A DNA stretch of 64,000 nucleotides from Myxococcus eversor (GTDB taxonomy: Bacteria; Myxococcota; Myxococcia; Myxococcales; Myxococcaceae): positions 44,091 to 108,090 of the forward strand of contig NZ_JAAIXY010000034.1 in the NCBI RefSeq assembly GCF_010894455.1. The letters are read 5' to 3'. The notes under the pieces were generated by a model. That model saw only the letters and a program-made list of their open reading frames with translations, ran no database searches and had not been told where the DNA came from. The position numbers and the translations under genes were made by a program. This document shows positions 34,668 through 42,487 of this stretch, in pieces (within the stretch, counting starts at the first letter, position 1; each line of letters starts with the position of its first letter).

Positions 34668-36614
34668 ATGTCCGAAACGTCGCGTCCCAACATCCTCCTG
34701 CTGACGGTGGATCAACTCATGTTCCCCCGGTTCGCCTACGGCCCCGAGGGAGGGTTCCTGCCGGGCATCAAGGACATCCTCGGCTTCATCGACGAGGGCG
34801 GGGACGACAACCCCTACCAGAAGTTCTTCCCCGGCTTCACCGCGCTGCGGAAGAACGCCGCCATCTTCCGCAACCACACCATCGCCACCTCGGCCTGCAT
34901 CCCCAGCCGCGCCGCCATCTACACGGGCCAATACGGCACGCGCACCGGCGTCACGCAGACGGATGGCCTGTTCAAGAGCGGCGACGCCGCGGCGTTCCCC
35001 TGGCTGGAGCCCGACGGGATTCCCACCATCGGCCACTGGTTCCAGAAGGCCGGCTACCACACGCACTACTTCGGCAAGTGGCACGTCAGCAATCCACCGG
35101 ACCACTCGCTGAAGGAGTACGGCTTCGATGACTGGGAGCTGTCCTATCCGGAGCCGCACGGCTCCTCCGTCAACAACCTGGGGACGTTCCGCGACATGGG
35201 CTTCGCGGACCTGGCCTGTACCTTCCTGCGCAGGATGGCGCTGGGTCAGCCCTACAACCGCGCGCTCGCCCAGCAGTCCTATTCGGCGCCGCTCGCCGCT
35301 GGGCCCTCCACCACGCCGCAGCCGTGGCTCGCCGTCGCGTCCTTCACCAACCCCCACGACATCGCGACGTATCCCATCCTGCCCCGGCAGATGGACTCCG
35401 AATCCCGCCCGCTGGGTCCGCTGCACGTGCCGTCACAGACAGCGCGCTCCGTGACTCCCGTCGCGGGCAGCCTCTCCATCCTCCTCAACCCCCAGGACTT
35501 TCCGCAGGAGAACGCGCACCTGCCTCCCAACGTGCACGACTCGCTCGTCAACAAGCCGAGCTGCCAGCGCGACTACGCGTACAAGATGGGCCTGGCGCTC
35601 GCGGCCAAGACGGGGCTCGTCCTGCATCAGGCGAACGAGAACATCGACGCCGTCTCCGTCACCCTCAACTCGGGCATCCCCTTCCAGCTCACGGCGGCCC
35701 CGGATGTGTCCACGCTGCGCTTCGTGCAGTACTACACGTGGCTCATCCACGTGGTGGACGCGCACATCGCCCAGGTGCTGAAGACGCTGGACGAGAGCGG
35801 CCTGCGCGAGAGCACCCTCGTGATGTTCCTCTCCGACCACGGTGAGTACGCCGGCGCGCATGGCTACCTGATGGAGAAGTGGCACACCGCCTATCAGGAG
35901 GCGCTGCACGTGCCGCTCGTCGTCCAGTTCCCTCCGAAGAAGGACGTCGCGCCGACGACTCGGCAGATTGAAGCGCTCAGCAGCCACGTGGACGTGCTGC
36001 CCACGCTCCTGGGACTCGCGGACATCAAGGGCGTGGAGCTCGACGCGATTCGCACGGACTTGCGGCTGCACCGCCCGGTACCTCCTTTCGTCGGCGCGGA
36101 CTTGAGCCCGCTGGCGCGCGGAGAGACCACCACCGTGACGGAGCCGGACGGCACACCCCGCGCCGGAGTGCTCTTCATCACCGACGACGAGATTACGGAG
36201 ACGCTGCCTCACACCGGCGACCCGCACCAGGCGCACGACGATGCGCTGTTCAACGTGTTCTCGCGCGCCGTCGACGCCCTGCGCGAAGGCACCACGAAGG
36301 CGGGGAAGGTGCCGGAGCTCAGGCCCGGCGCGGTGTGCCAGCCGAACCATGTCCGGTGCGTGCGCACGCCGCGCTGGAAGCTGTCGAGGACGTGGGACCC
36401 GTCGGGCGAGTACGCCGACCAGTGGGAGCTCTACGACCTCCAGAACGACGCACTGGAGCTGGAGAACCTGCTCGTGTTCGACGGGGCGTTCCCCACGGTC
36501 ATCTCCACGCTGCCCAAGGGACTGACCCACGACGAGGTCGAAACCGCCGCGCGCGAGACGCACGCCCTGCTCGGGAAGTACGAGACGGAGAAGCTGTCTC
36601 CCTGGCCCGCGTAG
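34668..36614 (+). CDS. Type I sulfatase (alkaline phosphatase superfamily)
   Basis: 648 aa from ATG 34668. PNILLLTVDQLMFPRFAYG is the metal-binding start of the fold. TSACIPSRAAIYTGQYGTRTGVTQ contains Cys77 in Cys-x-Pro-Ser-Arg, the site that formylglycine-generating enzyme converts to formylglycine. HYFGKWHVS and VMFLSDHGEYAGAHGYLMEKWHTAYQEALHVPLVV hold further metal and sulfate ligands. No signal peptide is visible, so the enzyme is probably cytoplasmic, unlike most sulfatases. Substrate unknown. A 14-bp terminator hairpin follows. Confidence 0.85.
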   Translation: MSETSRPNILLLTVDQLMFPRFAYGPEGGFLPGIKDILGFIDEGGDDNPYQKFFPGFTALRKNAAIFRNHTIATSACIPSRAAIYTGQYGTRTGVTQTDGLFKSGDAAAFPWLEPDGIPTIGHWFQKAGYHTHYFGKWHVSNPPDHSLKEYGFDDWELSYPEPHGSSVNNLGTFRDMGFADLACTFLRRMALGQPYNRALAQQSYSAPLAAGPSTTPQPWLAVASFTNPHDIATYPILPRQMDSESRPLGPLHVPSQTARSVTPVAGSLSILLNPQDFPQENAHLPPNVHDSLVNKPSCQRDYAYKMGLALAAKTGLVLHQANENIDAVSVTLNSGIPFQLTAAPDVSTLRFVQYYTWLIHVVDAHIAQVLKTLDESGLRESTLVMFLSDHGEYAGAHGYLMEKWHTAYQEALHVPLVVQFPPKKDVAPTTRQIEALSSHVDVLPTLLGLADIKGVELDAIRTDLRLHRPVPPFVGADLSPLARGETTTVTEPDGTPRAGVLFITDDEITETLPHTGDPHQAHDDALFNVFSRAVDALREGTTKAGKVPELRPGAVCQPNHVRCVRTPRWKLSRTWDPSGEYADQWELYDLQNDALELENLLVFDGAFPTVISTLPKGLTHDEVETAARETHALLGKYETEKLSPWPA

Positions 36615-36636
36615 TCGCGAGGCCGTGGTGACGGTG

Positions 36637-36669
36637 AAGCCCGCATGTCCACCGAGGACATGCGGGCTT
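36637..36669 (+). terminator. Strong 14-bp hairpin after the sulfatase gene
   Basis: AAGCCCGCATGTCC (36637-36650) pairs perfectly with 36656-36669 across a 5-nt loop, followed by TCTTG. It begins 22 bp after the sulfatase stop and may also end the convergent gene at 36687-36983. Confidence 0.75.
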
Positions 36670-36686
36670 TCTTGCGTGAGCGCGGT

Positions 36687-36983
36687 CTACTTCTTCTTCG
36701 CCGCGCCTTCCGTCACCACGACGGTGTACGCGAGTCGCTCGCCGTTGCGCTTCCACACCAGCATCGTCGTGGTGCCCGCCACCTTGCCGGTGACTTCAAT
36801 CTTCCCCTTGCCCAGGGTCTTCACTTCCGCTGTCTCGGGGTCTCCCAGCGCCAGCCGCGACAGGCCCTCCATGTCGAGCACGCGCTGCTCGCCCGCCTTG
36901 AGTTCGATGCGCTCCTCCGCCGCCGCGCTCGTGCCCACCAACGCCAGCGCCATCAGCGAGAGTCCCACCAGTCCGTTCCGCAT
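36687..36983 (-). CDS. Secretin/pilus N-domain protein (T2SS/T3SS pil_N-like), standalone
   Basis: 98 aa from ATG 36983 with AAGGAAGGG 9 nt upstream. Signal peptide ending near ASAAAEE. The mature domain ELKAGEQRVLDMEGLSRLALGDPETAEVKTLGKGKIEVTGKVAGTTTMLVWKRNGERLAYTVVV is the whole of a pilus/secretin N-terminal domain, normally found at the start of CpaC-like or RcpA-like secretins. Here it is a single domain with a Lys-rich tail and no secretin follows. A periplasmic or outer-membrane accessory is the likely role. Confidence 0.75.
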   Translation of the reverse strand: MRNGLVGLSLMALALVGTSAAAEERIELKAGEQRVLDMEGLSRLALGDPETAEVKTLGKGKIEVTGKVAGTTTMLVWKRNGERLAYTVVVTEGAAKKK

Positions 36984-37337
36984 GCGGTGTGTCCCTTCCT
37001 TGGGTGAGTCGAGGCGCGTGTTCGCTACGCCTCACTTCAGTGACACCCGGCGCCACCCCATGTCGCACGCGCACCCCTCAATCGCCTCCCCGCCGGTGCA
37101 CGGAAGGCTTTCATTGTTACAGCGCGGGGCTCCTTTTCTACAGGGTCTCCCTTACGTCGCGAGTCTGGGTGCGCGGCTCGCTTCACCCTGGAGTGCGCGG
37201 TGGATGCTCGCCCGAAGACGCGCTTTCGCGCCATGGGCCAGTGTCCCCGGTGGACGGTGGACTGTTCACACGGATGCGCGCGCCTCGGCATGTCCCCTGC
37301 TTTCCCCCGCAGGGCATCCGTTCCGGAGGACAGGACG
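36984..37337. other. Intergenic region, probable divergent promoters
   Basis: This 354-bp gap lies between divergent genes. An A/T-richer run around 37110-37150 (CTTTCATTGTTACAGCGC) may be part of a promoter. A frame from 37200 upstream of the TPR gene has no ribosome-binding site and is not supported. No gene, repeat or hairpin of note was seen. Confidence 0.4.
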
Positions 37338-38420
37338 ATGAGCGAGCGCGCCCAGGCCCAGTTGAGAGCGTTGAAGGAAGCCGCGCAGTTGCTGTTCTCC
37401 CAGGGGCGATACGCCGAATGCGCGGAGGTCCATTCGCGCATCCTCCGCATGGTGCCCAAGGACCCGAACGCGCGAGTGCGTCACGCGGAAATCTGTCGTC
37501 GCGCGGGGGACCGACAGGCCGCCATCGCGTCGTATCGCACGGCGGCGGAGCTGCTGCTCGCGCAGGGCTGTGAGGCTCGGGCCCGCGCTTCCTTGAGTGC
37601 GGCGCTGGAGTTGGACCCGAGGGACCCGGTGCTCATCTCGGACTTCACTCGCATGGGGCAGGCGGCGCGGCCACCGTCGACCGCGTTGGAGGACGAGCGG
37701 CTCTACAGTCACGTCACGGTGAGCGAGGCTCCGGTGGTGGTGGCTCCGCGCACGGAAGCTCGCGTGAAGACGCCGCCTCCGCCGCCTCCACCGTTCGTGC
37801 TGCGTGCCGCGGAAGAGACGCGTGCACCGGGGCCATTGCCCTCGGCGCCGGCCATTGCTCCGGTGAAGGTGAAGCCACCGGGGCCCGTGACCCGGGCGCC
37901 CGTGCCCGACTCACCGTCGATGCCGAGCTCGTTCCCGCCTCGCGGTGCTGTCGCGCCACGCCAGGTGGAAGCGCCGCGTGAAGTGGCCCTTCCCGTGGTG
38001 AAGGGGACGCTGGTTCTGGAGCAGACCCCCGCGGCTCCACGTCCGAGTGTGTCCGTGGCTCCTTCTCAGGCACCGCGCACGACCGCGACCTTGTCTCCGG
38101 CCCAGGCACTCCATGCCACGGCGAGCACGACCGCACCCGCGCCTCGCGAGCTGCCCAAGGTGGAGGTGAGCGCGAGTCTCTGGACCACGGGGGCTGCCGT
38201 GACGGTGACGCCGGTGACGAACTATCGGCCCGAGCTTCGGTGGCTGAACCCCAACACCGTGGCCCTGAGGGCCTCGCCCCAGTCTCACTGGGTCATCATC
38301 CGCGCGGACGGGCCCTTGTCCTTGAGCCGCATGGAGTCACTGCCCGTGCCCGCTCGCGACGTGCCCTCACCAGCGCCCGTCGCCGCCATCGAGGACAGCC
38401 CACCCCTCATCGCGCACTGA
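37338..38420 (+). CDS. TPR protein with long Pro/Ala-rich region
   Basis: 360 aa from ATG 37338 (GAGGACAGGACG upstream). N-terminal TPR-like helices (about 1-110): KEAAQLLFSQGRYAECAEVHSRILRMVPKDPNARVRHAEICRRAG and AAELLLAQGCEARARASLSAALELDPRDPVLI. Residues about 130-320 are Pro/Ala/Val-rich low-complexity linker (TPPPPPPPFVL). The C terminus VTPVTNYRPELRWLNPNTVALRASPQSHWVIIRADG is the only other ordered part. No signal peptide. This layout is common in myxobacterial scaffold proteins. Function unknown. Confidence 0.75.
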   Translation: MSERAQAQLRALKEAAQLLFSQGRYAECAEVHSRILRMVPKDPNARVRHAEICRRAGDRQAAIASYRTAAELLLAQGCEARARASLSAALELDPRDPVLISDFTRMGQAARPPSTALEDERLYSHVTVSEAPVVVAPRTEARVKTPPPPPPPFVLRAAEETRAPGPLPSAPAIAPVKVKPPGPVTRAPVPDSPSMPSSFPPRGAVAPRQVEAPREVALPVVKGTLVLEQTPAAPRPSVSVAPSQAPRTTATLSPAQALHATASTTAPAPRELPKVEVSASLWTTGAAVTVTPVTNYRPELRWLNPNTVALRASPQSHWVIIRADGPLSLSRMESLPVPARDVPSPAPVAAIEDSPPLIAH

Positions 38421-38469
38421 GGAACACGCGCCTCCATCCTCCGGGGCGCGGGCCATGCGTCCGCGTCTC

Positions 38470-38716
38470 TCACGGCGGCTTCGAGGTCTCCGAGGTGACT
38501 CGAGGCCCACTCTGTTCCGGTATCTGGCGTGAGGCGTCACCGAGTCCCACGACGACACCGTCTCCGGTGAGCGTGTGGCCGAGCACCTCTGCTCACCGTC
38601 GAACAACGCCGGGTGAAAGAGAACGCGCTCCAACCCATGGGCCCGCGCATCCTCGCCCACCGTCGCTGACACGTACCGCCTGGCGGAGCGCCTCCACGAC
38701 ACGGAGGCGCCTCCAG
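38470..38716 (-). pseudogene. Decayed coding fragment with two frame changes
   Basis: Reading the minus strand, three consecutive segments look coding but lie in different frames: RVVEALRQAVRVS, then TVGEDARAHGLERVLFHPAL, then VLGHTLTGDGVVVGLGDASR ending at TGA 38470. Third positions are G/C-rich in each segment. No single intact frame spans them. The family is not recognised. The gap 38421-38754 holds nothing else supported. Confidence 0.35.
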
Positions 38717-38754
38717 CCTTCAGTCTTCACTCCAGGACTCGCGCCGCGCGCGGA

Positions 38755-39096
38755 CTACATCGGCACGGACTTCTTCGGGTCGAAGCGCTTCTTCTCGTGC
38801 GTCGCCGGAGGCTGTGCGGCCTTCTCCTGCTCCGCCGTCTTCGCCGGCTCCGGCTCGCGGCTCTCCAGCACCGGGGCCTCCACCTTCTCCTCCGGCATCT
38901 GCGCCTTCACCGGCGCCTCGCAGTGCCCACCCTTGCGGTTGGGATGGCAGTGCCGAATCCCATACACGTGGTGACAACCGCACGCGTCGACGCGCTTCTT
39001 CGCGCAGATCGACGGATTGAACACCGGCCCCGCCAACGAATCCGCCGGCACCGCCTGCAACGCCACCGCCAGGAACATCCCACCGAGGAAACCCAT
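38755..39096 (-). CDS. Small secreted Cys/His-rich protein
   Basis: 113 aa from ATG 39096 (GGGGG upstream). Short signal peptide (MGFLGGMFLAVALQAVPADS). The mature part starts with SICAKKRVDACGCHHVYGIRHCHPNRKGGHCE, six Cys and five His-rich positions in about 30 residues, a likely metal-binding or disulphide-rich knot. The remainder is a charged, disordered tail (PEEKVEAPVLESREPEPAKTAEQ). No known family was recognised. A longer upstream frame to 39483 has no ribosome-binding site. Confidence 0.65.
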   Translation of the reverse strand: MGFLGGMFLAVALQAVPADSLAGPVFNPSICAKKRVDACGCHHVYGIRHCHPNRKGGHCEAPVKAQMPEEKVEAPVLESREPEPAKTAEQEKAAQPPATHEKKRFDPKKSVPM

Positions 39097-39515
39097 CGCC
39101 CACCCCCTGCCTGGATAGGAGATGGATGGGCCTGGAGCCGGAATGCGGCAAGTCCTTCGCAGATCCAATTCCCGCGCTTCGCACGCGAGCCGACTTTCGG
39201 TCGACCGTCCGGGTGTGCGCGCCAGGCCTCGGGGCCCCCACGAGAATGCGTTGCCGACGTCGGGACGGCAACAGCACCCACCCTCCACCCTCGTCCCCAG
39301 GTCCGGGGCGGCCGCCACCCACGCACCGCGTCGCGCCCTTGCGCAAACGCCCGTTCTCCGAGGGAAAACCTCGGGAATTCGCTCGCTTTCCCGCCCGCTC
39401 TCCCAGCATCCTCGGAGCCTCGGGCGAACCCGGGCGCGACGGTCAGCTTCTTTCGGACGCTCCCGTCCCTCGCGCGTGTTCACCCCTGTCCAGGGGCGTC
39501 AGGGGAGGCAATGCC
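39097..39515. other. Intergenic region upstream of rtcB
   Basis: 419 bp between divergent genes. It holds a hairpin CCGAGG-GAAAA-CCTCGG near 39358-39374 and a second small stem (CCCCTG/CAGGGG, 39484-39496) just before the ribosome-binding site of rtcB. I looked for a sigma-54 promoter, as drives enterobacterial rtcBA, and saw no convincing -24/-12 match. No gene is supported. Confidence 0.4.
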
Positions 39516-40868
39516 ATGAGCTGGAAGCAGCGGTTGGAGAAGACGGCCGAAGGTCACTACGTCCTTCCGAAGACCAAGAGCATGAAGGTCGACGCGGACC
39601 TCTTCCTGTCCGACAAGCTCCTGTGGGGCGAGGGCCCCGAGATGCCCGGCCTGGAGGACGCCGTTTTCGATCAGGTGGTCAACGCCGCGTCCTTCCCCGG
39701 CGTCACCCGCGTCGCCGTCACCCCGGACTGTCACGTGGGCTACGGCGTCCCCATCGGCACCGTGGTGGAGACCGACGGCATCCTCCTCCCCACCGCCGCC
39801 GGCTACGACATCGGCTGCGGCATGGTGCAGTTGCAGACGTCCCTCAACGCCGAGGACGTGGCGGACCCCGCGAAGCGTCGCCAGTGGATTGAGCAAGTGA
39901 CTCGCCGCATCGCCGTGGGCGTGGGCGCCAGTCGCGTGCAGGCGCAGCGCAAGGTGTCCGACCGCGCTTTCGCGGAAGTCGTCCGCCACGGCGCCAAGGC
40001 CCTGGGCCGCGGCTCCGCCGTCACCGAGCGCGACTTCATCCCCGTGGAGGACGACCGGGTGGACATCCCCGAGCGGGCCTATGAGAAGCGCGGCCAGTTG
40101 GGCAGCCTGGGCGGCGGCAACCACTTCACCGAGATGCAGGTGGATGAAGAGGGCCGCGTCTGGGTGATGCTCCACACCGGCAGCCGGGGCTTCGGGTGGA
40201 ACATCGCCAAGACGTTCTTCGTCAAGGGCGCCGCCCAGTTGGGACTCAAGAGCCGCAGCGAGGACTTCGTCTGGCTCGACGCCGACAGCCCGATGGGCCG
40301 CGAGTACTGGAACCTGCACAACATGGCGGCCAACTTCGCCGTGGCCAACCGGCTCATCATCGGTGAGGCCGTGTGCGCCGCGCTGGAGGACGTCTTCGGC
40401 GGCACCGCGAGCGTCTATTACGAGATTTCCCACAACCTCATCCAGAAGGAGGCCGGGAAGTTCGTCGCCCGCAAGGGCGCCACGCGCGCGTTCCCCGCGG
40501 GCCACCCCGCGCTCAAGCGCACCACGTGGGAGGGCACCGGTCACCCCATCCTGATTCCGGGCTCCATGGAGACCGGCAGCGCCATCCTGTTCGCCGAGGA
40601 GGGCGCGTCCAAGTCCATCTACTCGGTGAACCACGGCTCCGGCCGGCGCCTGTCCCGAGGCGAGGCCCGGCGCGTGCTGAACCAGGGCGCCACCGACGCG
40701 CGGATGGCGGAGTCCGGCATCATCCTCAACACCCGGCAGACGCCGCTCGACGAGTCCGGCCCCTGCTACAAGAACCTGGATGACGTGCTGGAGACGGTGG
40801 AGATGGCGGGGCTCGCCCGCATCGCCAAGCGCCTCAAGCCCGTGGCCTGCATCAAGGGCGCGGATTGA
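39516..40868 (+). CDS. rtcB: RNA 3'-phosphate/cyclic-phosphate ligase RtcB
   Basis: 450 aa, ATG 39516 with GGGAGG 7 nt upstream. RtcB joins 2',3'-cyclic phosphate or 3'-phosphate RNA ends to 5'-OH ends using GTP and Mn2+, in tRNA and RNA repair. Signature sites are visible: Cys72 and His73 in DCHVGYGVPIGTV (metal), GYDIGCGM, GGNHFTEMQVD, HTGSRGFGW, and the guanylylated His373 in NHGSGRRLSRGEAR. Length matches the full-length family (about 400-480). No rtcA, archease or RtcR gene is adjacent, so it is solitary here. Confidence 0.95.
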   Translation: MSWKQRLEKTAEGHYVLPKTKSMKVDADLFLSDKLLWGEGPEMPGLEDAVFDQVVNAASFPGVTRVAVTPDCHVGYGVPIGTVVETDGILLPTAAGYDIGCGMVQLQTSLNAEDVADPAKRRQWIEQVTRRIAVGVGASRVQAQRKVSDRAFAEVVRHGAKALGRGSAVTERDFIPVEDDRVDIPERAYEKRGQLGSLGGGNHFTEMQVDEEGRVWVMLHTGSRGFGWNIAKTFFVKGAAQLGLKSRSEDFVWLDADSPMGREYWNLHNMAANFAVANRLIIGEAVCAALEDVFGGTASVYYEISHNLIQKEAGKFVARKGATRAFPAGHPALKRTTWEGTGHPILIPGSMETGSAILFAEEGASKSIYSVNHGSGRRLSRGEARRVLNQGATDARMAESGIILNTRQTPLDESGPCYKNLDDVLETVEMAGLARIAKRLKPVACIKGAD

Positions 40869-40937
40869 CCCACACGCGAGTGGGACGTGGACTTCCCGGG
40901 GAGCCTGCTACAGTGGCGCCCCTCTGGAGTCCCAAGA

Positions 40938-41846
40938 ATGACCTCGCCGCCCCCTGCCGCCCGCGTCCCCCCGTCGGGCCCCCGTGAGGCCGAGCTGGCT
41001 CGCGCCGAGAGCGAGCTGTCCGCCCAGGAGTCCCGCCTCGCGGAGCAGGTGACGCGCGCCCTCGCCGACACCGCCGCCCTCGCCTCCCGGCTGGATGGCG
41101 TGCGCGCCGCGCTGGCCCGGGCCCACCAGGAACCCGACGCCGACCCGCAGGTGGGTGAGCAGGCATCCAGGCTCCAGGCCGCTCGCGTGCCCTCGTTGGA
41201 CGTGGAGGCCGCGCGCGAGAAGGCGCTGGAGGCACGCGAGAAGGCGTTGGAAGCACGCAAGCGGATGGGGACGGAGGTGCAGGCCGCGCTGCGCATCCAG
41301 CAGGAACAGACGGCGCAGGTGGCTCGCGCGGTGGCGGACGCGGAGGCCGCGCTGAAGCAGCAGGTGGAGTCCTCCGCGGCCAGGACGCGGGCCCGCCAGG
41401 AAGCCGCCGCTCGCGCGCGTCAGGCGGAGCTGGCGCAGGCCGCCGCCACGGTGAAGACGCAGGGACAGCCGCACGAGGCCCCCTCGCGCGCCTCGGACAG
41501 CGCGGAGGCCCGGCGCAACGGGCGGGTGCGGATGCACACGTCCATCGACATGCGCAGCGACTCCAACTTCTTCACCGGCTTCTCGATGGACATCAGCGAG
41601 GGCGGCGTCTTCATCGCCACGGTGGACGCGGTGCCACGCGGCACGCAGGTGGAGCTGGACTTCACGCTGCCGGGCGGCCGGCCCATCAAGGTGACGGGCG
41701 TGGTGCGCTGGGTGCGCGAGTCCAATCCCCGCATGCCGGACCTGATGCCAGGCGTGGGCGTGCAGTTCACCGGACTGCCGCATGAGGTGGCCTCCGTCAT
41801 CTCCTCGTTCGTCACCACGAGAGACCCCATGTTCTATCCAGACTGA
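40938..41846 (+). CDS. Coiled-coil PilZ-domain protein
   Basis: 302 aa from ATG 40938 (GGAG 8 nt upstream). Residues about 15-190 are Ala/Arg/Glu-rich heptads (AREKALEAREKALEARKRMG), a long coiled coil. The C terminus is PilZ: RRNGRVRMHTSIDMRSDSNFFTGFSMDISEGGVFIAT carries the RxxxR and DxSxxG c-di-GMP motifs, followed by PGGRPIKVTGVVRWVRE and GVGVQFTGLP. It would bind c-di-GMP and pass the signal through the coiled coil, perhaps to motility or polysaccharide machinery. This type of PilZ domain is expanded in myxobacteria. Confidence 0.85.
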   Translation: MTSPPPAARVPPSGPREAELARAESELSAQESRLAEQVTRALADTAALASRLDGVRAALARAHQEPDADPQVGEQASRLQAARVPSLDVEAAREKALEAREKALEARKRMGTEVQAALRIQQEQTAQVARAVADAEAALKQQVESSAARTRARQEAAARARQAELAQAAATVKTQGQPHEAPSRASDSAEARRNGRVRMHTSIDMRSDSNFFTGFSMDISEGGVFIATVDAVPRGTQVELDFTLPGGRPIKVTGVVRWVRESNPRMPDLMPGVGVQFTGLPHEVASVISSFVTTRDPMFYPD

Positions 41847-41995
41847 AGCCTGACGCGCTTCGTCGGGTAGTCGACCCAACCTCGCGCCCGGTTGTCCATG
41901 AGCGGCGTTGGCGGACTCAAAAAGACAGACATCCGGACCGGGGCTCGGGCATGGTGGCTCGCGGACTTCGCGTCCCCACAGGAGAACTCCACGGT

Positions 41996-42487
41996 ATGAG
42001 TGCGCCCACCCGAAGCCCCACCGCCAGCAGTGCCCGTCCTCCCCGCTGGGACTCCGGCCGCCGCGACGATTCCCCCACCGGAGAGGCCTCCACCAACGAG
42101 GTGAGCACCGACGTGGCGCCGCCCTCCGTGGACAAGGTCAACCTGGCCCAGAAGCTGGCCCTGTTCTCCGAGCACTGGTCTCCGAAAGTCGTGGGTGAGC
42201 TGAACGGCCAGCACGTCCGGCTGGCGAAGCTCCTGGGCCCCTTCACCTGGCACCACCACGAGAACGAGGACGAGATGTTCCTCGTCCTGCACGGCCGGCT
42301 GCGCATGGAGATGCGCGAGCGCACCGTGGACGTGGAGCCCGGGGAGTTCATCATCATCCCCCGAGGCGTGGAGCACCGGCCCGTCGCGGAGGAGGAGGTC
42401 CATGTCCTCCTCTTCGAGCCAGCCGCCACCCTCAACACCGGCAACGTCCGCGAAGAGCGCACGGCCGATACGATGGAGAAACTCTAG
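41996..42487 (+). CDS. Small cupin-domain protein
   Basis: 163 aa from ATG 41996. The N-terminal 55 residues are Ser/Thr/Pro-rich and disordered. The cupin core has LLGPFTWHHHENEDEMFLVLHGRLRMEM (first motif G-x5-HxH-x3,4-E) and VEPGEFIIIPRGVEHRPVAEE (second motif with His). The three His and Glu could bind a metal. Members range from isomerases to storage or regulatory proteins; this one is not classified. Its stop overlaps the convergent kinase stop by 3 bp. Confidence 0.75.
   Translation: MSAPTRSPTASSARPPRWDSGRRDDSPTGEASTNEVSTDVAPPSVDKVNLAQKLALFSEHWSPKVVGELNGQHVRLAKLLGPFTWHHHENEDEMFLVLHGRLRMEMRERTVDVEPGEFIIIPRGVEHRPVAEEEVHVLLFEPAATLNTGNVREERTADTMEKL

Noticed and set aside
37200..37337. 46-residue extension of the TPR protein
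   Set aside because: No ribosome-binding site and no conserved character; ATG 37338 has a good site.
39358..39374. Small hairpin CCGAGG-GAAAA-CCTCGG as a riboswitch or leader
   Set aside because: A six-bp stem is common by chance at this G/C content, and no riboswitch consensus was found around it.
39097..39515. Sigma-54 promoter before rtcB
   Set aside because: Searched by eye for TGGCAC-N5-TTGC and found no match good enough to report; no RtcR regulator is nearby.
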